Assembly: GCF_000003605.2 (NCBI RefSeq)
Contig: NW_003115653.1
Coordinates: 1-24,841 of the forward strand
Direction of reading: 5' to 3'
DNA from: Saccoglossus kowalevskii
Taxonomy: Eukaryota; Hemichordata; Enteropneusta; Harrimaniidae
Length of the DNA: 24,841 nt
The notes below the pieces were generated by a model that had not been told where the DNA came from, made no database searches, and worked only from the letters and a program-made list of their open reading frames with translations. Shown here one piece after another: positions 10,567-21,666 of the stretch; the first letter of the stretch is position 1, and each line of letters begins with the position of its first letter. The position numbers were made by a program, and so were the translations under genes.

Positions 10567-10990
10567 CAGCATGTGTGAATCTGTAAGTCCCAGCATGTGT
10601 GAATCTGTAAGTCCCAGCATGTTTGAATCAGTCCCAGCATGTGTGAATCTGTAAGTCCCAGCATGTGTGAATCTGTAAGTCCCAGCATGTTTGAATCAGT
10701 CCCAGCATGTGTGAATCTGTAAGTCCCAGCATGTTTGAATCAGTCCCAGCATGTGTGAATCTGCAAGTCTCAGCATGTTTGAATCAGTCCCAGCATGTTT
10801 GAATCAGTCCCAGCATGTGTGAATCTGCAAGTCCCAGCATGTGTGAATCTGTAAGTCCCAGCATGTGTGAATCTGTAAGTCCCAGCATGTTTGAATCAGT
10901 CCCAGCATGTGTGAATCTGTAAGTCCCAGCATGTTTGAATCAGTCCCAGCATGTGTGAATCTGTAAGTCCCAGCATGTTTGAATCAGTCC

Positions 10991-11225
10991 CAACATGTGT
11001 GAATCTGTAAGTCCCAGCATGTGTGAATCTGTAAGTCCCAGCACGTGTGAATCTGTAAGTCCCAGCATGTGTGAATCTTAAGTCCCAGCATGTGTGAATC
11101 TGTAAGTCCCAGCATGTGTGAATCGGTAAGTCCCAGCATGTTTGAATCAGTCCCAGCATGTGTGAATCTGTAAGTCCCAGCATGTGTGAATCTGTAAGTT
11201 CCAGCATGTGTGAATCTGTAAGTCC
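10991..11225 (+). repeat. Nu core, 235 bp, TTCC tail
   Basis: Standard ten monomers, with CACGTG in one unit near 11043. The following short unit at 11226 ends AATTCC. The tail is irregular, with ATCATG near 11270, a one-base-short GAATCATCCC near 11281 and the AATAAG short unit near 11322. Confidence 0.88.
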
Positions 11226-11694
11226 CAGCATGTTTGAATCAATTCCAGCATGTGTGAATCTGTAAGTCCCATCATGTTTGAATCATCCCAGCATGTGTGA
11301 ATCTGTAAGTCCCAGCATGTTTGAATAAGTCCCAGCATGTGTGAATCTGTAAGTCCCAGCATGTATGAATCTGCAAGTCCCAGCATGTTTGAATCAGTCC
11401 CAGCATGTTTGAATCAGTCCCAGCATGTGTGAATCTGCAAGTCCAGCATGTGTGAATCTGTAAGTCTAGCATGTGTGAATCTGTAAGTCCCAGCATGTGT
11501 GAATCTGTAAGTCCCAGCATGTTTGAATCTGTAAGTCCCAGCATGTGTGAATCTGTAAGTCCCAGCATGTGTGAATCTGTAAGTCCCAGCATGTGTGAAT
11601 CAGTCCCAGCATGTGTGAATCTGTAAGTCCCAGCATGTTTGAATCAGTCCCAGCATGTGTGAATCTGTAAGTCCCAGCATGTTTGAATCAGTCC

Positions 11695-12174
11695 CAACAT
11701 GTGTGAATCTATGAGTCCCAGCATGTGTGAATCTGTAAGTCCCAGCATGTGTGAATCTGTAAGTCCCAGCATGTGTGAATCTGTAAGTCCTAGCATGTGT
11801 GAATCTGTAAGTCCCAGCATGTGTGAATCTGCAAGTCCCAGCATGTTTGAATCAGTCCCAGCATGTTTGAATCAGTCCCAGCATGTGTGAATCTGCAAGT
11901 CCCAGCATGTGTGAATCTGTAAGTCCCAGCATGTGTGAATCTGTAAGTCCCAGCATGTTTGAATCTGTAAGTCCCAGCATGTTTGAATCAGTCCCAGCAT
12001 GTGTGAATCTGCAAGTCCCAGCATGTGTGAATCTGTAAGTCCCAGCATGTGTGAATCTGTAAGTCCCAGCATGTTTGAATCAGTCCCAGCATGTGTGAAT
12101 CTGTAAGTCCCAGCATGTTTGAATCAGTCCCAGCATGTGTGAATCTGTAAGTCCCAGCATGTTTGAATCAGTCC
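11695..12174 (+). repeat. Beta module, 480 bp
   Basis: Standard 21-monomer order, preceded by a long/short dimer run rather than by an alpha module. From about 11790 it belongs to the large duplicate repeated near 17405. Confidence 0.92.
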
Positions 12175-12410
12175 CAACATGTGTGAATCTGTAAGTCCCA
12201 GCATGTGTGAATCTGTAAGTCCCAGCATGTGTGAATCTGTAAGTCCCAGCATGTGTGAATCTGTAAGTCCCAGCATGTGTGAATCTGTAAGTCCCAGCAT
12301 ATGTGAATCGGTAAGTCCCAGCATGTTTGAATCAGTCCCAGCATGTGTGAATCTGTAAGTCCCAGCATGTGTGAATCTGTAAGTTCCAGCATGTGTGAAT
12401 CTGTAAGTCC
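12175..12410 (+). repeat. Nu core, 236 bp, GATTG tail
   Basis: The CTTAAG unit is replaced by a full 24-bp unit, which gives the extra base. Lh carries GCATATG. The GATTG unit follows at 12411. Confidence 0.9.
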
Positions 12411-12770
12411 CAGCATGATTGAATCAGTCCCAGCATGTGTGAATCTGTAAGTCCCAGCATGTTTGAATCAGTCCCAGCATGTGTGAATATGTAAGTCCCA
12501 GCATGTTTGAATCAGTCCCAGCATGTGTGAATATGTAAGTCCCAGCATGTGTGAATCTGTAAGTCCCAGCATGTGTGAATCTGTAAGTCCTAGCATGTGT
12601 GAATCTGTAAGTCCCAGCATGTGTGAATCTGCAAGTCCCAGCATGTTTGAATCAGTCCCAGCATGTTTGAATCAGTCCCAGCATGTGTGAATCTGCAAGT
12701 CCCAGCATGTGTGAATCTGTAAGTCCCAGCATGTGTGAATCTGTAAGTCCCAGCATGTTTGAATCAGTCC

Positions 12771-12970
12771 CAGCATGTGTGAGTCTGTAAGTCCCAGCAT
12801 GTTTGAATCAGTCCCAGCATGTGTGAATCTGTAAGTCCCAGCATGCGTGAATCTGTAAGTCCCAGCATGTTTGAATCAGTCCCAGCATGTGTGAATCTGT
12901 AAGTCCCAGCATGTTTGAATCAGTCCCAGCATGTGTGAATCTGTAAGTCCCAGCATGTTTGAATCAGTCC
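12771..12970 (+). repeat. r-linker, 200 bp, with GCATGC variant
   Basis: Nine-monomer form to the Lo unit at 12971. The GCATGC at 12841-12846 is shared only with position 139. Confidence 0.9.
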
Positions 12971-13402
12971 CAACATGTGTGAATCTATAAGTCCCAGCAT
13001 GTGTGAATCTGTAAGTCCCAACATGTGTGAATCTGTAAGTCCCAGCATGTATGAATCTGCAAGTCCCAGCATGTTTGAATCAGTCCCAGCATGTTTGAAT
13101 CAGTCCCTAGCATGTGTGAATCTGCAAGTCCAGCATGTGTGAATCTGTAAGTCCCAGCATGTGTGAATCTGTAAGTCCCAGCATGTTTGAATCAGTCCCA
13201 GCATGTGTGAATCTGTAAGTCCCAGCATGTGTGAATCTGCAAGTCCCAGCATGTGTGAATCTGTAAGTCCCAGCATGTGTGAATCTGTAAGTCCCAGCAT
13301 GTTTGAATCAGTCCCAGCATGTGTGAATCTGTAAGTCCCAGCATGTTTGAATCAGTCCCAGCATGTGTGAATCTGTAAGTCCCAGCATGTTTGAATCAGT
13401 CC
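12971..13402 (+). repeat. Alpha module, short variant (432 bp)
   Basis: Lacks the TAGCATG unit, as at 269, and has one added T at a CCCTAGC junction near 13108. One L near 13020 starts AACATG. Confidence 0.9.
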
Positions 13403-13882
13403 CAACATGTGTGAATCTATGAGTCCCAGCATGTGTGAATCTGTAAGTCCCAGCATGTGTGAATCTGTAAGTCCCAGCATGTGTGAATCTGTAAGTCCTA
13501 GCATGTGTGAATCTGTAAGTCCCAGCATGTGTGAATCTGCAAGTCCCAGCATGTTTGAATCAGTCCCAGCATGTTTGAATCAGTCCCAGCATGTGTGAAT
13601 CTGCAAGTCCCAGCATGTGTGAATCTGTAAGTCCCAGCATGTGTGAATCTGTAAGTCCCAGCATGTTTGAATCTGTAAGTCCCAGCATGTTTGAATCAGT
13701 CCCAGCATGTGTGAATCTGCAAGTCCCAGCATGTGTGAATCTGTAAGTCCCAGCATGTGTGAATCTGTAAGTCCCAGCATGTTTGAATCAGTCCCAGCAT
13801 GTGTGAATCTGTAAGTCCCAGCATGTTTGAATCAGTCCCAGCATGTGTGAATCTGTAAGTCCCAGCATGTTTGAATCAGTCC
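13403..13882 (+). repeat. Beta module, 480 bp
   Basis: Standard 21-monomer order between Lm at 13403 and Ln at 13883. Confidence 0.92.
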
Positions 13883-14308
13883 CAACATGTGTGAATCTGT
13901 AAGTCCCAGCATGTGTGAATCTGTAAGTCCCAGCATGTGTGAATCTGTAAGTCCCAGCATGTGTGAATCTGTAAGTCCCAGCATGTGTGAATCTGTAAGT
14001 CCCAGCATGTGTGAATCTGTAAGTCCCAGCATGTGTGAATCTTAAGTCCCAGCATGTGTGAATCTGTAAGTCCCAGCATGTGTGAATCGGTAAGTCCCAG
14101 CATGTTTGAATCAGTCCCAGCATGTGTGAATCTGTAAGTTCCAGCATGTGTGAATCTGTAAGTTCCAGCATGTGTGAATCTGTAAGTCCCAGCATGTTTG
14201 AATCGTAAGTCCCAGCATGTTTGAATCTGTAAGTCCCAGCATGTTTGAATCTGTAAGTCCCAGCATGTGTGAATATGTAAGTTCCAGCATGTTTGAATCT
14301 GTAAGTCC
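13883..14308 (+). repeat. Nu core, expanded variant (426 bp)
   Basis: Ln is followed by a longer run of L units before the CTTAAG and TCGGTAAG units. Extra units then carry TTCC ends and TTTGAATCTG or TTTGAATCG (14183-14300) before the GATTG unit at 14309. It contains the longest L-only run of its region and so gives long minus-strand open frames. Confidence 0.85.
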
Positions 14309-14552
14309 CAGCATGATTGAATCAGTCCCAGCATGTGTGAATCTGTAAGTCCCAGCATGTTTGAATCAGTCCCAGCATGTGTGAATATGTAAGTCCCAGC
14401 ATGTTTGAATCAGTCCCAGCATGTTTGAATCAGTCCCAGCATGTGTGAATCTGCAAGTCCCAGCATGTGTGAATCTGTAAGTCCCAGCATGTGTGAATCT
14501 GTAAGTCCCAGCATGTTTGAATCTGTAAGTCCCAGCATGTTTGAATCAGTCC

Positions 14553-14708
14553 CAGCATGTGTGAGTCTGTAAGTCCCAGCATGTTTGAATCAGTCCCAGC
14601 ATGTGTGAATCTGTAAGTCCCAGCATGTGTGAATCTGTAAGTCCCAGCATGTTTGAATCAGTCCCAGCATGTGTGAATCTGTAAGTCCCAGCATGTTTGA
14701 ATCAGTCC
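14553..14708 (+). repeat. r-linker, 156 bp
   Basis: GAGTCTG unit to the Lo unit at 14709. It is one 44-bp dimer shorter than the 200-bp form. Confidence 0.88.
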
Positions 14709-15163
14709 CAACATGTGTGAATCTATAAGTCCCAGCATGTGTGAATCTGTAAGTCCCAGCATGTGTGAATCTGTAAGTTCTAGCATGTGTGAATCTGTAA
14801 GTCCCAGCATGTATGAATCTGCAAGTCCCAGCATGTTTGAATCAGTCCCAGCATGTTTGAATCAGTCCCAGCATGTGTGAATCTGCAAGTCCAGCATGTG
14901 TGAATCTGTAAGTCCCAGCATGTGTGAATCTGTAAGTCCCAGCATGTTTGAATCAGTCCCAGCATGTGTGAATCTGTAAGTCCCAGCATGTGTGAATCTG
15001 CAAGTCCCAGCATGTGTGAATCTGTAAGTCCCAGCATGTGTGAATCTGTAAGTCCCAGCATGTTTGAATCAGTCCCAGCATGTGTGAATCTGTAAGTCCC
15101 AGCATGTTTGAATCAGTCCCAGCATGTGTGAATCTGTAAGTCCCAGCATGTTTGAATCAGTCC
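14709..15163 (+). repeat. Alpha module, 455 bp
   Basis: Standard length and order. Confidence 0.93.
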
Positions 15164-15643
15164 CAACATGTGTGAATCTATGAGTCCCAGCATGTGTGAA
15201 TCTGTAAGTCCCAGCATGTGTGAATCTGTAAGTCCCAGCATGTGTGAATCTGTAAGTCCTAGCATGTGTGAATCTGTAAGTCCCAGCATGTGTGAATCTG
15301 CAAGTCCCAGCATGTTTGAATCAGTCCCAGCATGTTTGAATCAGTCCCAGCATATGTGAATCTGCAAGTCCCAGCATGTGTGAATCTGTAAGTCCCAGCA
15401 TGTGTGAATCTGTAAGTCCCAGCATGTTTGAATCTGTAAGTCCCAGCATGTTTGAATCAGTCCCAGCATGTGTGAATCTGCAAGTCCCAGCATGTGTGAA
15501 TCTGTAAGTCCCAGCATGTGTGAATCTGTAAGTCCCAGCATGTTTGAATCAGTCCCAGCATGTGTGAATCTGTAAGTCCCAGCATGTTTGAATCAGTCCC
15601 AGCATGTGTGAATCTGTAAGTCCCAGCATGTTTGAATCAGTCC
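15164..15643 (+). repeat. Beta-length module joined to Lo instead of Ln (480 bp)
   Basis: Same 21-monomer order as beta, with GCATATG in one unit near 15353. The next marked unit at exactly 480 bp is CTATAAG (Lo), so beta is followed by a new alpha and the nu core is skipped. Confidence 0.88.
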
Positions 15644-16258
15644 CAACATGTGTGAATCTATAAGTCCCAGCATGTGTGAATCTGTAAGTCCCAGCATGTG
15701 TGAATCTGTAAGTTCTAGTATGTGTGAATCTGTAAGTCCCAGCATGTATGAATCTGCAAGTCCCAGCATGTTTGAATCAGTCCCAGCATGTTTGAATCAG
15801 TCCCAGCATGTGTGAATCTGCAAGTCCAGCATGTGTGAATCTGTAAGTCCCAGCATGTGTGAATCTGTAAGTCCCAGCATGTTTGAATCAGTCCCAGCAT
15901 GTGTGAATCTGTAAGTCCCAGCATGTGTGAATCTGCAAGTCCCAGCATGTGTGAATCTGTAAGTCCCAGCATGTGTGAATCTGTAAGTCCCAGCATGTGT
16001 GAATCAGTCCCAGCATGTGTGAATCTGCAAGTCCCAGCATGTGTGAATCTGTAAGTCCCAGCATGTGTGAATCTGTAAGTCCCAGCATGTTTGAATCAGT
16101 CCCAGCATGTGTGAATCTGTAAGTCCCAGCATGTGTGAATCTGTAAGTCCCAGCATGTTTGAATCAGTCCCAGCATGTGTGAATCTGTAAGTCCCAGCAT
16201 GTTTGAATCAGTCCCAGCATGTGTGAATCTGTAAGTCCCAGCATGTTTGAATCTGTCC
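15644..16258 (+). repeat. Alpha module with 160-bp internal expansion (615 bp)
   Basis: The first 15 monomers are standard apart from TAGTATG near 15716. A chimeric short unit with GTG (Sg, 15991) then begins an added Sg, Lq, L, L, S, L, L series (20+72+20+48 = 160 bp) before the usual ending. Confidence 0.88.
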
Positions 16259-16738
16259 CAACATGTGTGAATCTATGAGTCCCAGCATGTGTGAATCTGT
16301 AAGTCCCAGCATGTGTGAATCTGTAAGTCCCAGCATGTGTGAATCTGTAAGTCCTAGCATGTGTGAATCTGTAAGTCCCAGCATGTGTGAATCTGCAAGT
16401 CCCAGCATGTTTGAATCAGTCCCAGCATGTTTGAATCAGTCCCAGCATGTGTGAATCTGCAAGTCCCAGCATGTGTGAATCTGTAAGTCCCAGCATGTGT
16501 GAATCTGTAAGTCCCAGCATGTTTGAATCTGTAAGTCCCAGCATGTTTGAATCAGTCCCAGCATGTGTGAATCTGCAAGTCCCAGCATGTGTGAATCTGT
16601 AAGTCCCAGCATGTGTGAACCTGTAAGTCCCAGCATGTTTGAATCAGTCCCAGCATGTGTGAATCTGTAAGTCCCAGCATGTTTGAATCAGTCCCAGCAT
16701 GTGTGAATCTGTAAGTCCCAGCATGTTTGAATCAGTCC
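16259..16738 (+). repeat. Beta module, 480 bp
   Basis: Standard order. Just before it the last short unit reads GAATCTGTCC (16250s) instead of GAATCAGTCC, and one unit has GAACCTG near 16619. Confidence 0.92.
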
Positions 16739-16973
16739 CAACATGTGTGAATATGTAAGTCCCAGCATGTGTGAATCTGTAAGTCCCAGCATGTGTGAAT
16801 CTGTAAGTCCCAGCATGTGTGAATCTTAAGTCCCAGCATGTGTGAATCTGTAAGTCCCAGCATGTGTGAATCGGTATGTCCCAGCATGTTTGAATCAGTC
16901 CCAGCATGTGTGAATCTGTAAGTCCCAGCATGTGTGAATCTGTAAGTTCCAGCATGTGTGAATCTGTAAGTCC
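16739..16973 (+). repeat. Nu core, 235 bp, TTCC tail
   Basis: Ln reads GAATATG here and Lh reads GGTATG. It is followed by the TTCC short unit at 16974, then L, S, L, the AATAAG short unit (near 17071), L and Lj. Confidence 0.9.
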
Positions 16974-17400
16974 CAGCATGTTTGAATCAGTTCCAGCATG
17001 TGTGAATCTGTAAGTCCCAGCATGTTTGAATCAGTCCCAGCATGTGTGAATCTGTAAGTCCCAGCATGTTTGAATAAGTCCCAGCATGTGTGAATCTGTA
17101 AGTCCCAGCATGTATGAATCTGCAAGTCCCAGCATGTTTGAATCAGTCCCAGCATGTTTGAATCAGTCCCAGCATGTGTGAATCTGCAAGTCCAGCATGT
17201 GTGAATCTGTAAGTCCCAGCATGTGTGAATCTGTAAGTCCCAGCATGTTTGAATCAGTCCCAGCATGTGTGAATCTGTAAGTCCCAGCATGTGTGAATCT
17301 GTAAGTCCCAGCATGTGTGAATCTGTAAGTCCCAGCATGTGTGAATCTGTAAGTCCCAGCATGTGTGAATCTGCAAGTCCCAGCATGTGTGAATCTGTAA

Positions 17401-17512
17401 AGTCCTAGCATGTGTGAATCTGTAAGTCCCAGCATGTGTGAATCTGCAAGTCCCAGCATGTTTGAATCAGTCCCAGCATGTTGAATCAGTCCCAGCATGT
17501 GTGATCTGCAGT
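17401..17512 (+). other. Cluster of single-base homopolymer indels
   Basis: Four length changes fall within about 110 bp, each in a short homopolymer: AA to AAA near 17401, TTT to TT near 17481, AA to A in GTGATC near 17504, and AA to A in GCAGTCC near 17510. Restoring the three deletions brings this segment into exact register with its duplicate at 11790. This pattern suggests consensus or assembly error rather than evolution. Confidence 0.75.
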
Positions 17513-17786
17513 CCCAGCATGTGTGAATCTGTAAGTCCCAGCATGTGTGAATCTGTAAGTCCCAGCATGTTTGAATCTGTAAGTCCCAGCATGTTTGAAT
17601 CAGTCCCAGCATGTGTGAATCTGCAAGTCCCAGCATGTGTGAATCTGTAAGTCCCAGCATGTGTGAATCTGTAAGTCCCAGCATGTTTGAATCAGTCCCA
17701 GCATGTGTGAATCTGTAAGTCCCAGCATGTTTGAATCAGTCCCAGCATGTGTGAATCTGTAAGTCCCAGCATGTTTGAATCAGTCC

Positions 17787-18022
17787 CAACATGTGTGAAT
17801 CTGTAAGTCCCAGCATGTGTGAATCTGTAAGTCCCAGCATGTGTGAATCTGTAAGTCCCAGCATGTGTGAATCTGTAAGTCCCAGCATGTGTGAATCTGT
17901 AAGTCCCAGCATATGTGAATCGGTAAGTCCCAGCATGTTTGAATCAGTCCCAGCATGTGTGAATCTGTAAGTCCCAGCATGTGTGAATCTGTAAGTTCCA
18001 GCATGTGTGAATCTGTAAGTCC
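17787..18022 (+). repeat. Nu core, 236 bp, GATTG tail
   Basis: Matches the core at 12175 in lacking the CTTAAG unit and in having GCATATG. The GATTG unit is at 18023. Confidence 0.9.
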
Positions 18023-18382
18023 CAGCATGATTGAATCAGTCCCAGCATGTGTGAATCTGTAAGTCCCAGCATGTTTGAATCAGTCCCAGCATGTGTGAAT
18101 ATGTAAGTCCCAGCATGTTTGAATCAGTCCCAGCATGTGTGAATATGTAAGTCCCAGCATGTGTGAATCTGTAAGTCCCAGCATGTGTGAATCTGTAAGT
18201 CCTAGCATGTGTGAATCTGTAAGTCCCAGCATGTGTGAATCTGCAAGTCCCAGCATGTTTGAATCAGTCCCAGCATGTTTGAATCAGTCCCAGCATGTGT
18301 GAATCTGCAAGTCCCAGCATGTGTGAATCTGTAAGTCCCAGCATGTGTGAATCTGTAAGTCCCAGCATGTTTGAATCAGTCC

Positions 18383-18626
18383 CAGCATGTGTGAGTCTGT
18401 AAGTCCCAGCATGTTTGAATCAGTCCCAGCATGTGTGAATCTGTAAGTCCCAGCATGTGTGAATCTGTAAGTCCCAGCATGTTTGAATCAGTCCCAGCAT
18501 GTGTGAATCTGTAAGTCCCAGCATGTTTGAATCAGTCCCAGCATGTGTGAATCTGTAAGTCCCAGCATGTTTGAATCAGTCCCAGCATGTGTGAATCTGT
18601 AAGTCCCAGCATGTTTGAATCAGTCC
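18383..18626 (+). repeat. r-linker, 244 bp
   Basis: GAGTCTG unit to the Lo unit at 18627. It has one 44-bp dimer more than its duplicate at 12771. Confidence 0.9.
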
Positions 18627-19081
18627 CAACATGTGTGAATCTATAAGTCCCAGCATGTGTGAATCTGTAAGTCCCAGCATGTGTGAATCTGTAAGTTCTA
18701 GCATGTGTGAATCTGTAAGTCCCAGCATGTATGAATCTGCAAGTCCCAGCATGTTTGAATCAGTCCCAGCATGTTTGAATCAGTCCCAGCATGTGTGAAT
18801 CTGCAAGTCCAGCATGTGTGAATCTGTAAGTCCCAGCATGTGTGAATCTGTAAGTCCCAGCATGTTTGAATCAGTCCCAGCATGTGTGAATCTGTAAGTC
18901 CCAGCATGTGTGAATCTGCAAGTCCCAGCATGTGTGAATCTGTAAGTCCCAGCATGTGTGAATCTGTAAGTCCCAGCATGTTTGAATCAGTCCCAGCATG
19001 TGTGAATCTGTAAGTCCCAGCATGTTTGAATCAGTCCCAGCATGTGTGAATCTGTAAGTCCCAGCATGTTTGAATCAGTCC
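18627..19081 (+). repeat. Alpha module, 455 bp
   Basis: Standard length and order, including the TAGCATG unit absent from its duplicate at 12971. Confidence 0.93.
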
Positions 19082-19600
19082 CAACATGTGTGAATCTATG
19101 AGTCCCAGCATGTGTGAATCTGTAAGTCCCAGCATGTGTGAATCTGTAAGTCCCAGCATGTGTGAATCTGTAAGTCCTAGCATGTGTGAATCTGTAAGTC
19201 CCAGCATGTGTGAATCTGCAAGTCCCAGCATGTTTGAATCAGTCCCAGCATGTTTGAATCAGTCCCAGCATGTGTGAATCTGCAAGTCCCAGCATGTGTG
19301 AATCTGTAAGTCCCAGCATGTGTGAATCTGTAAGTCCCAGCATGTTTGAATCTGTAAGTCCCAGCATGTTTGAATCAGTCCCAGCATGTGTGAATCTGCA
19401 AGTCCCAGCATGTGTGAATCTGTAAGTCCCAGCATGTGTGAATCTGTAAGTCCCAGCATGTTTGAATCAGTCCCAGCATGTGTGATCTGTAAGTCCCAGC
19501 ATGTTTGAATCAGTCCCAGCATGTGTGAATCTGTAGTCCCAGCATGTTTGATCAGTCCAGCATGTGTGAATCTGTAAGTCCAGCATGTTTGAATCAGTCC
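19082..19600 (+). repeat. Beta-like module joined to Lo, with deletions (519 bp)
   Basis: The standard beta order plus one extra 44-bp long+short dimer, minus five single bases (480+44-5 = 519). It is followed by Lo at 19601, so the nu core is skipped. Confidence 0.85.
19484..19582 (+). other. Second cluster of single-base homopolymer deletions
   Basis: Five single-base losses occur within about 100 bp: AA to A near 19485, 19535 and 19551, and CCC to CC near 19557 and 19580. No comparable density is seen in neighbouring modules. A poorly polished junction in the assembly is the simplest explanation. Confidence 0.75.
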
Positions 19601-20055
19601 CAACATGTGTGAATCTATAAGTCCCAGCATGTGTGAATCTGTAAGTCCCAGCATGTGTGAATCTGTAAGTTCTAGCATGTGTGAATCTGTAAGTCCCAGC
19701 ATGTATGAATCTGCAAGTCCCAGCATGTTTGAATCAGTCCCAGCATGTTTGAATCAGTCCCAGCATGTGTGAATCTGCAAGTCCAGCATGTGTGAATCTG
19801 TAAGTCCCAGCATGTGTGAATCTGTAAGTCCCAGCATGTTTGAATCAGTCCCAGCATGTGTGAATCTGTAAGTCCCAGCATGTGTGAATCTGCAAGTCCC
19901 AGCATGTGTGAATCTGTAAGTCCCAGCATGTGTGAATCTGTAAGTCCCAGCATGTTTGAATCAGTCCCAGCATGTGTGAATCTGTAAGTCCCAGCATGTT
20001 TGAATCAGTCCCAGCATGTGTGAATCTGTAAGTCCCAGCATGTTTGAATCAGTCC
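19601..20055 (+). repeat. Alpha module, 455 bp
   Basis: Standard length and order directly after the deletion cluster. Confidence 0.93.
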
Positions 20056-20263
20056 CAACATGTGTGAATCTATGAGTCCCAGCATGTGTGAATCTGTAAG
20101 TCCCAGCATGTGTGAATCTGTAAGTCCCAGCATGTGTGAATCTGTAAGTCCTAGCATGTGTGAATCTCTAAGTCCCAGCATGTGTGAATCTGCAAGTCCC
20201 AGCATGTTTGAATCAGTCCCAGCATGTTTGAATCAGTCCCAGCATGTGTGAATCTGCAAGTCC
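20056..20263 (+). repeat. m-block, 208 bp
   Basis: Complete block, with CTCTAAG in place of CTGTAAG near 20167. After it the order goes to L, L, S and the GAGTCTG linker, skipping the rest of beta. Confidence 0.9.
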
Positions 20264-20331
20264 CAGCATGTGTGAATCTGTAAGTCCCAGCATGTGTGAA
20301 TCTGTAAGTCCCAGCATGTTTGAATCAGTCC

Positions 20332-20575
20332 CAGCATGTGTGAGTCTGTAAGTCCCAGCATGTTTGAATCAGTCCCAGCATGTGTGAATCTGTAAGTCCC
20401 AGCATGTGTGAATCTGTAAGTCCCAGCATGTTTGAATCAGTCCCAGCATGTGTGAATCTGTAAGTCCCAGCATGTTTGAATCAGTCCCAGCATGTGTGAA
20501 TCTGTAAGTCCCAGCATGTTTGAATCAGTCCCAGCATGTGTGAATCTGTAAGTCCCAGCATGTTTGAATCAGTCC
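20332..20575 (+). repeat. r-linker, 244 bp
   Basis: GAGTCTG unit to the Lo unit at 20576, with one additional 44-bp dimer. Confidence 0.9.
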
Positions 20576-20923
20576 CAACATGTGTGAATCTATAAGTCCC
20601 AGGCATGTGTGAATCTGTAAGTCCCAGCATGTGTGAATCTGTAAGTTCTAGCATGTGTGAATCTGTAAGTCCCAGCATGTATGAATCTGCAAGTCCCAGC
20701 ATGTTTGAATCAGTCCCAGCATGTTTGAATCAGTCCCAGCATGTGTGAATCTGCAAGTCCAGCATGTGTGAATCTGTAAGTCCCAGCATGTGTGAATCTG
20801 TAAGTCCCAGCATGTTTGAATCAGTCCCAGCATGTGTGAATCTGTAAGTCCCAGCATGTGTGAATCTGCAAGTCCCAGCATGTGTGAATCTGTAAGTCCC
20901 AGCATGTTTGAATCTGTAAGTCC
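20576..20923 (+). repeat. Truncated alpha module
   Basis: Begins Lo, then an L with an extra G (CCCAGGCATG near 20602), then the standard series through Lq. It breaks at a TTT long unit near 20900 and a GTG short chimera at 20924, which lead directly into the TTCC tail of a nu core. Confidence 0.85.
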
Positions 20924-21666
20924 CAGCATGTGTGAATCAGTCCCAGCATGTGTGAATCTGTAAGTCCCAGCATGTGTGAATCTGTAAGTTCCAGCATGTG
21001 TGAATCTGTAAGTCCCAGCATGTTTGAATCAGTTCCAGCATGTGTGAATCTGTAAGTCCCAGCATGTTTGAATCAGTCCCAGCATGTGTGAATCTGTAAG
21101 TCCCAGCATGTTTGAATAAGTCCCAGCATGTGTGAATCTGTAAGTCCCAGCATGTATGAATCTGCAAGTCCCAGCATGTTTGAATCAGTCCCAGCATGTT
21201 TGAATCAGTCCCAGCATGTGTGAATCTGCAAGTCCAGCATGTGTGAATCTGTAAGTCCCAGCATGTGTGAATCTGTAAGTCCCAGCATGTTTGAATCAGT
21301 CCCAGCATGTGTGAATCTGTAAGTCCCAGCATGTGTGAATCTGTAAGTCCCAGCATGTGTGAATCTGTAAGTCCCAGCATGTGTGAATCTGTAAGTCCCA
21401 GCATGTGTGAATCAGTCCCAGCATGTGTGAATCTGCAAGTCCCAGCATGTGTGAATCTGTAAGTCCCAGCATGTGTGAATCTGTAAGTCCCAGCATGTTT
21501 GAATCAGTCCCAGCATGTGTGAATCTGTAAGTCCCAGCATGTGTGAATATGTAAGTCCCAGCATGTTTGAATCAGTCCCAGCATGTGTGAATCTGTAAGT
21601 CCCAGCATGTTTGAATCAGTCCCAGCATGTGTGAATCTGTAAGTCCCAGCATGTTTGAATCAGTCC

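Larger units (their letters stand above)
11790..13800 (+). repeat. Large distant duplicate, copy 1 (partner about 17405-19484)
   Basis: Open frames and marked units match at an offset of 5,612 bp: 12124/17736, 12168/17780, and the GAGTCTG unit 12771/18383. The offset becomes 5,656 at the Lo unit (one added 44-bp dimer in the later copy) and 5,679 at the Lm unit (the later copy has the TAGCATG unit this one lacks). About 2 kb is shared. Confidence 0.88.
15716..16973 (+). repeat. Distant duplicate, copy 1 (partner 21124-22381)
   Basis: Offset is 5,408 bp throughout for Lj (15740/21148), Lk (15804/21212), Sg (15991/21399), Lm (16259/21667) and Ln (16739/22147). Only a handful of substitutions were seen over about 1.26 kb. 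The copies part at 16974/22382, one taking the TTCC tail and the other the GATTG tail. Confidence 0.9.
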
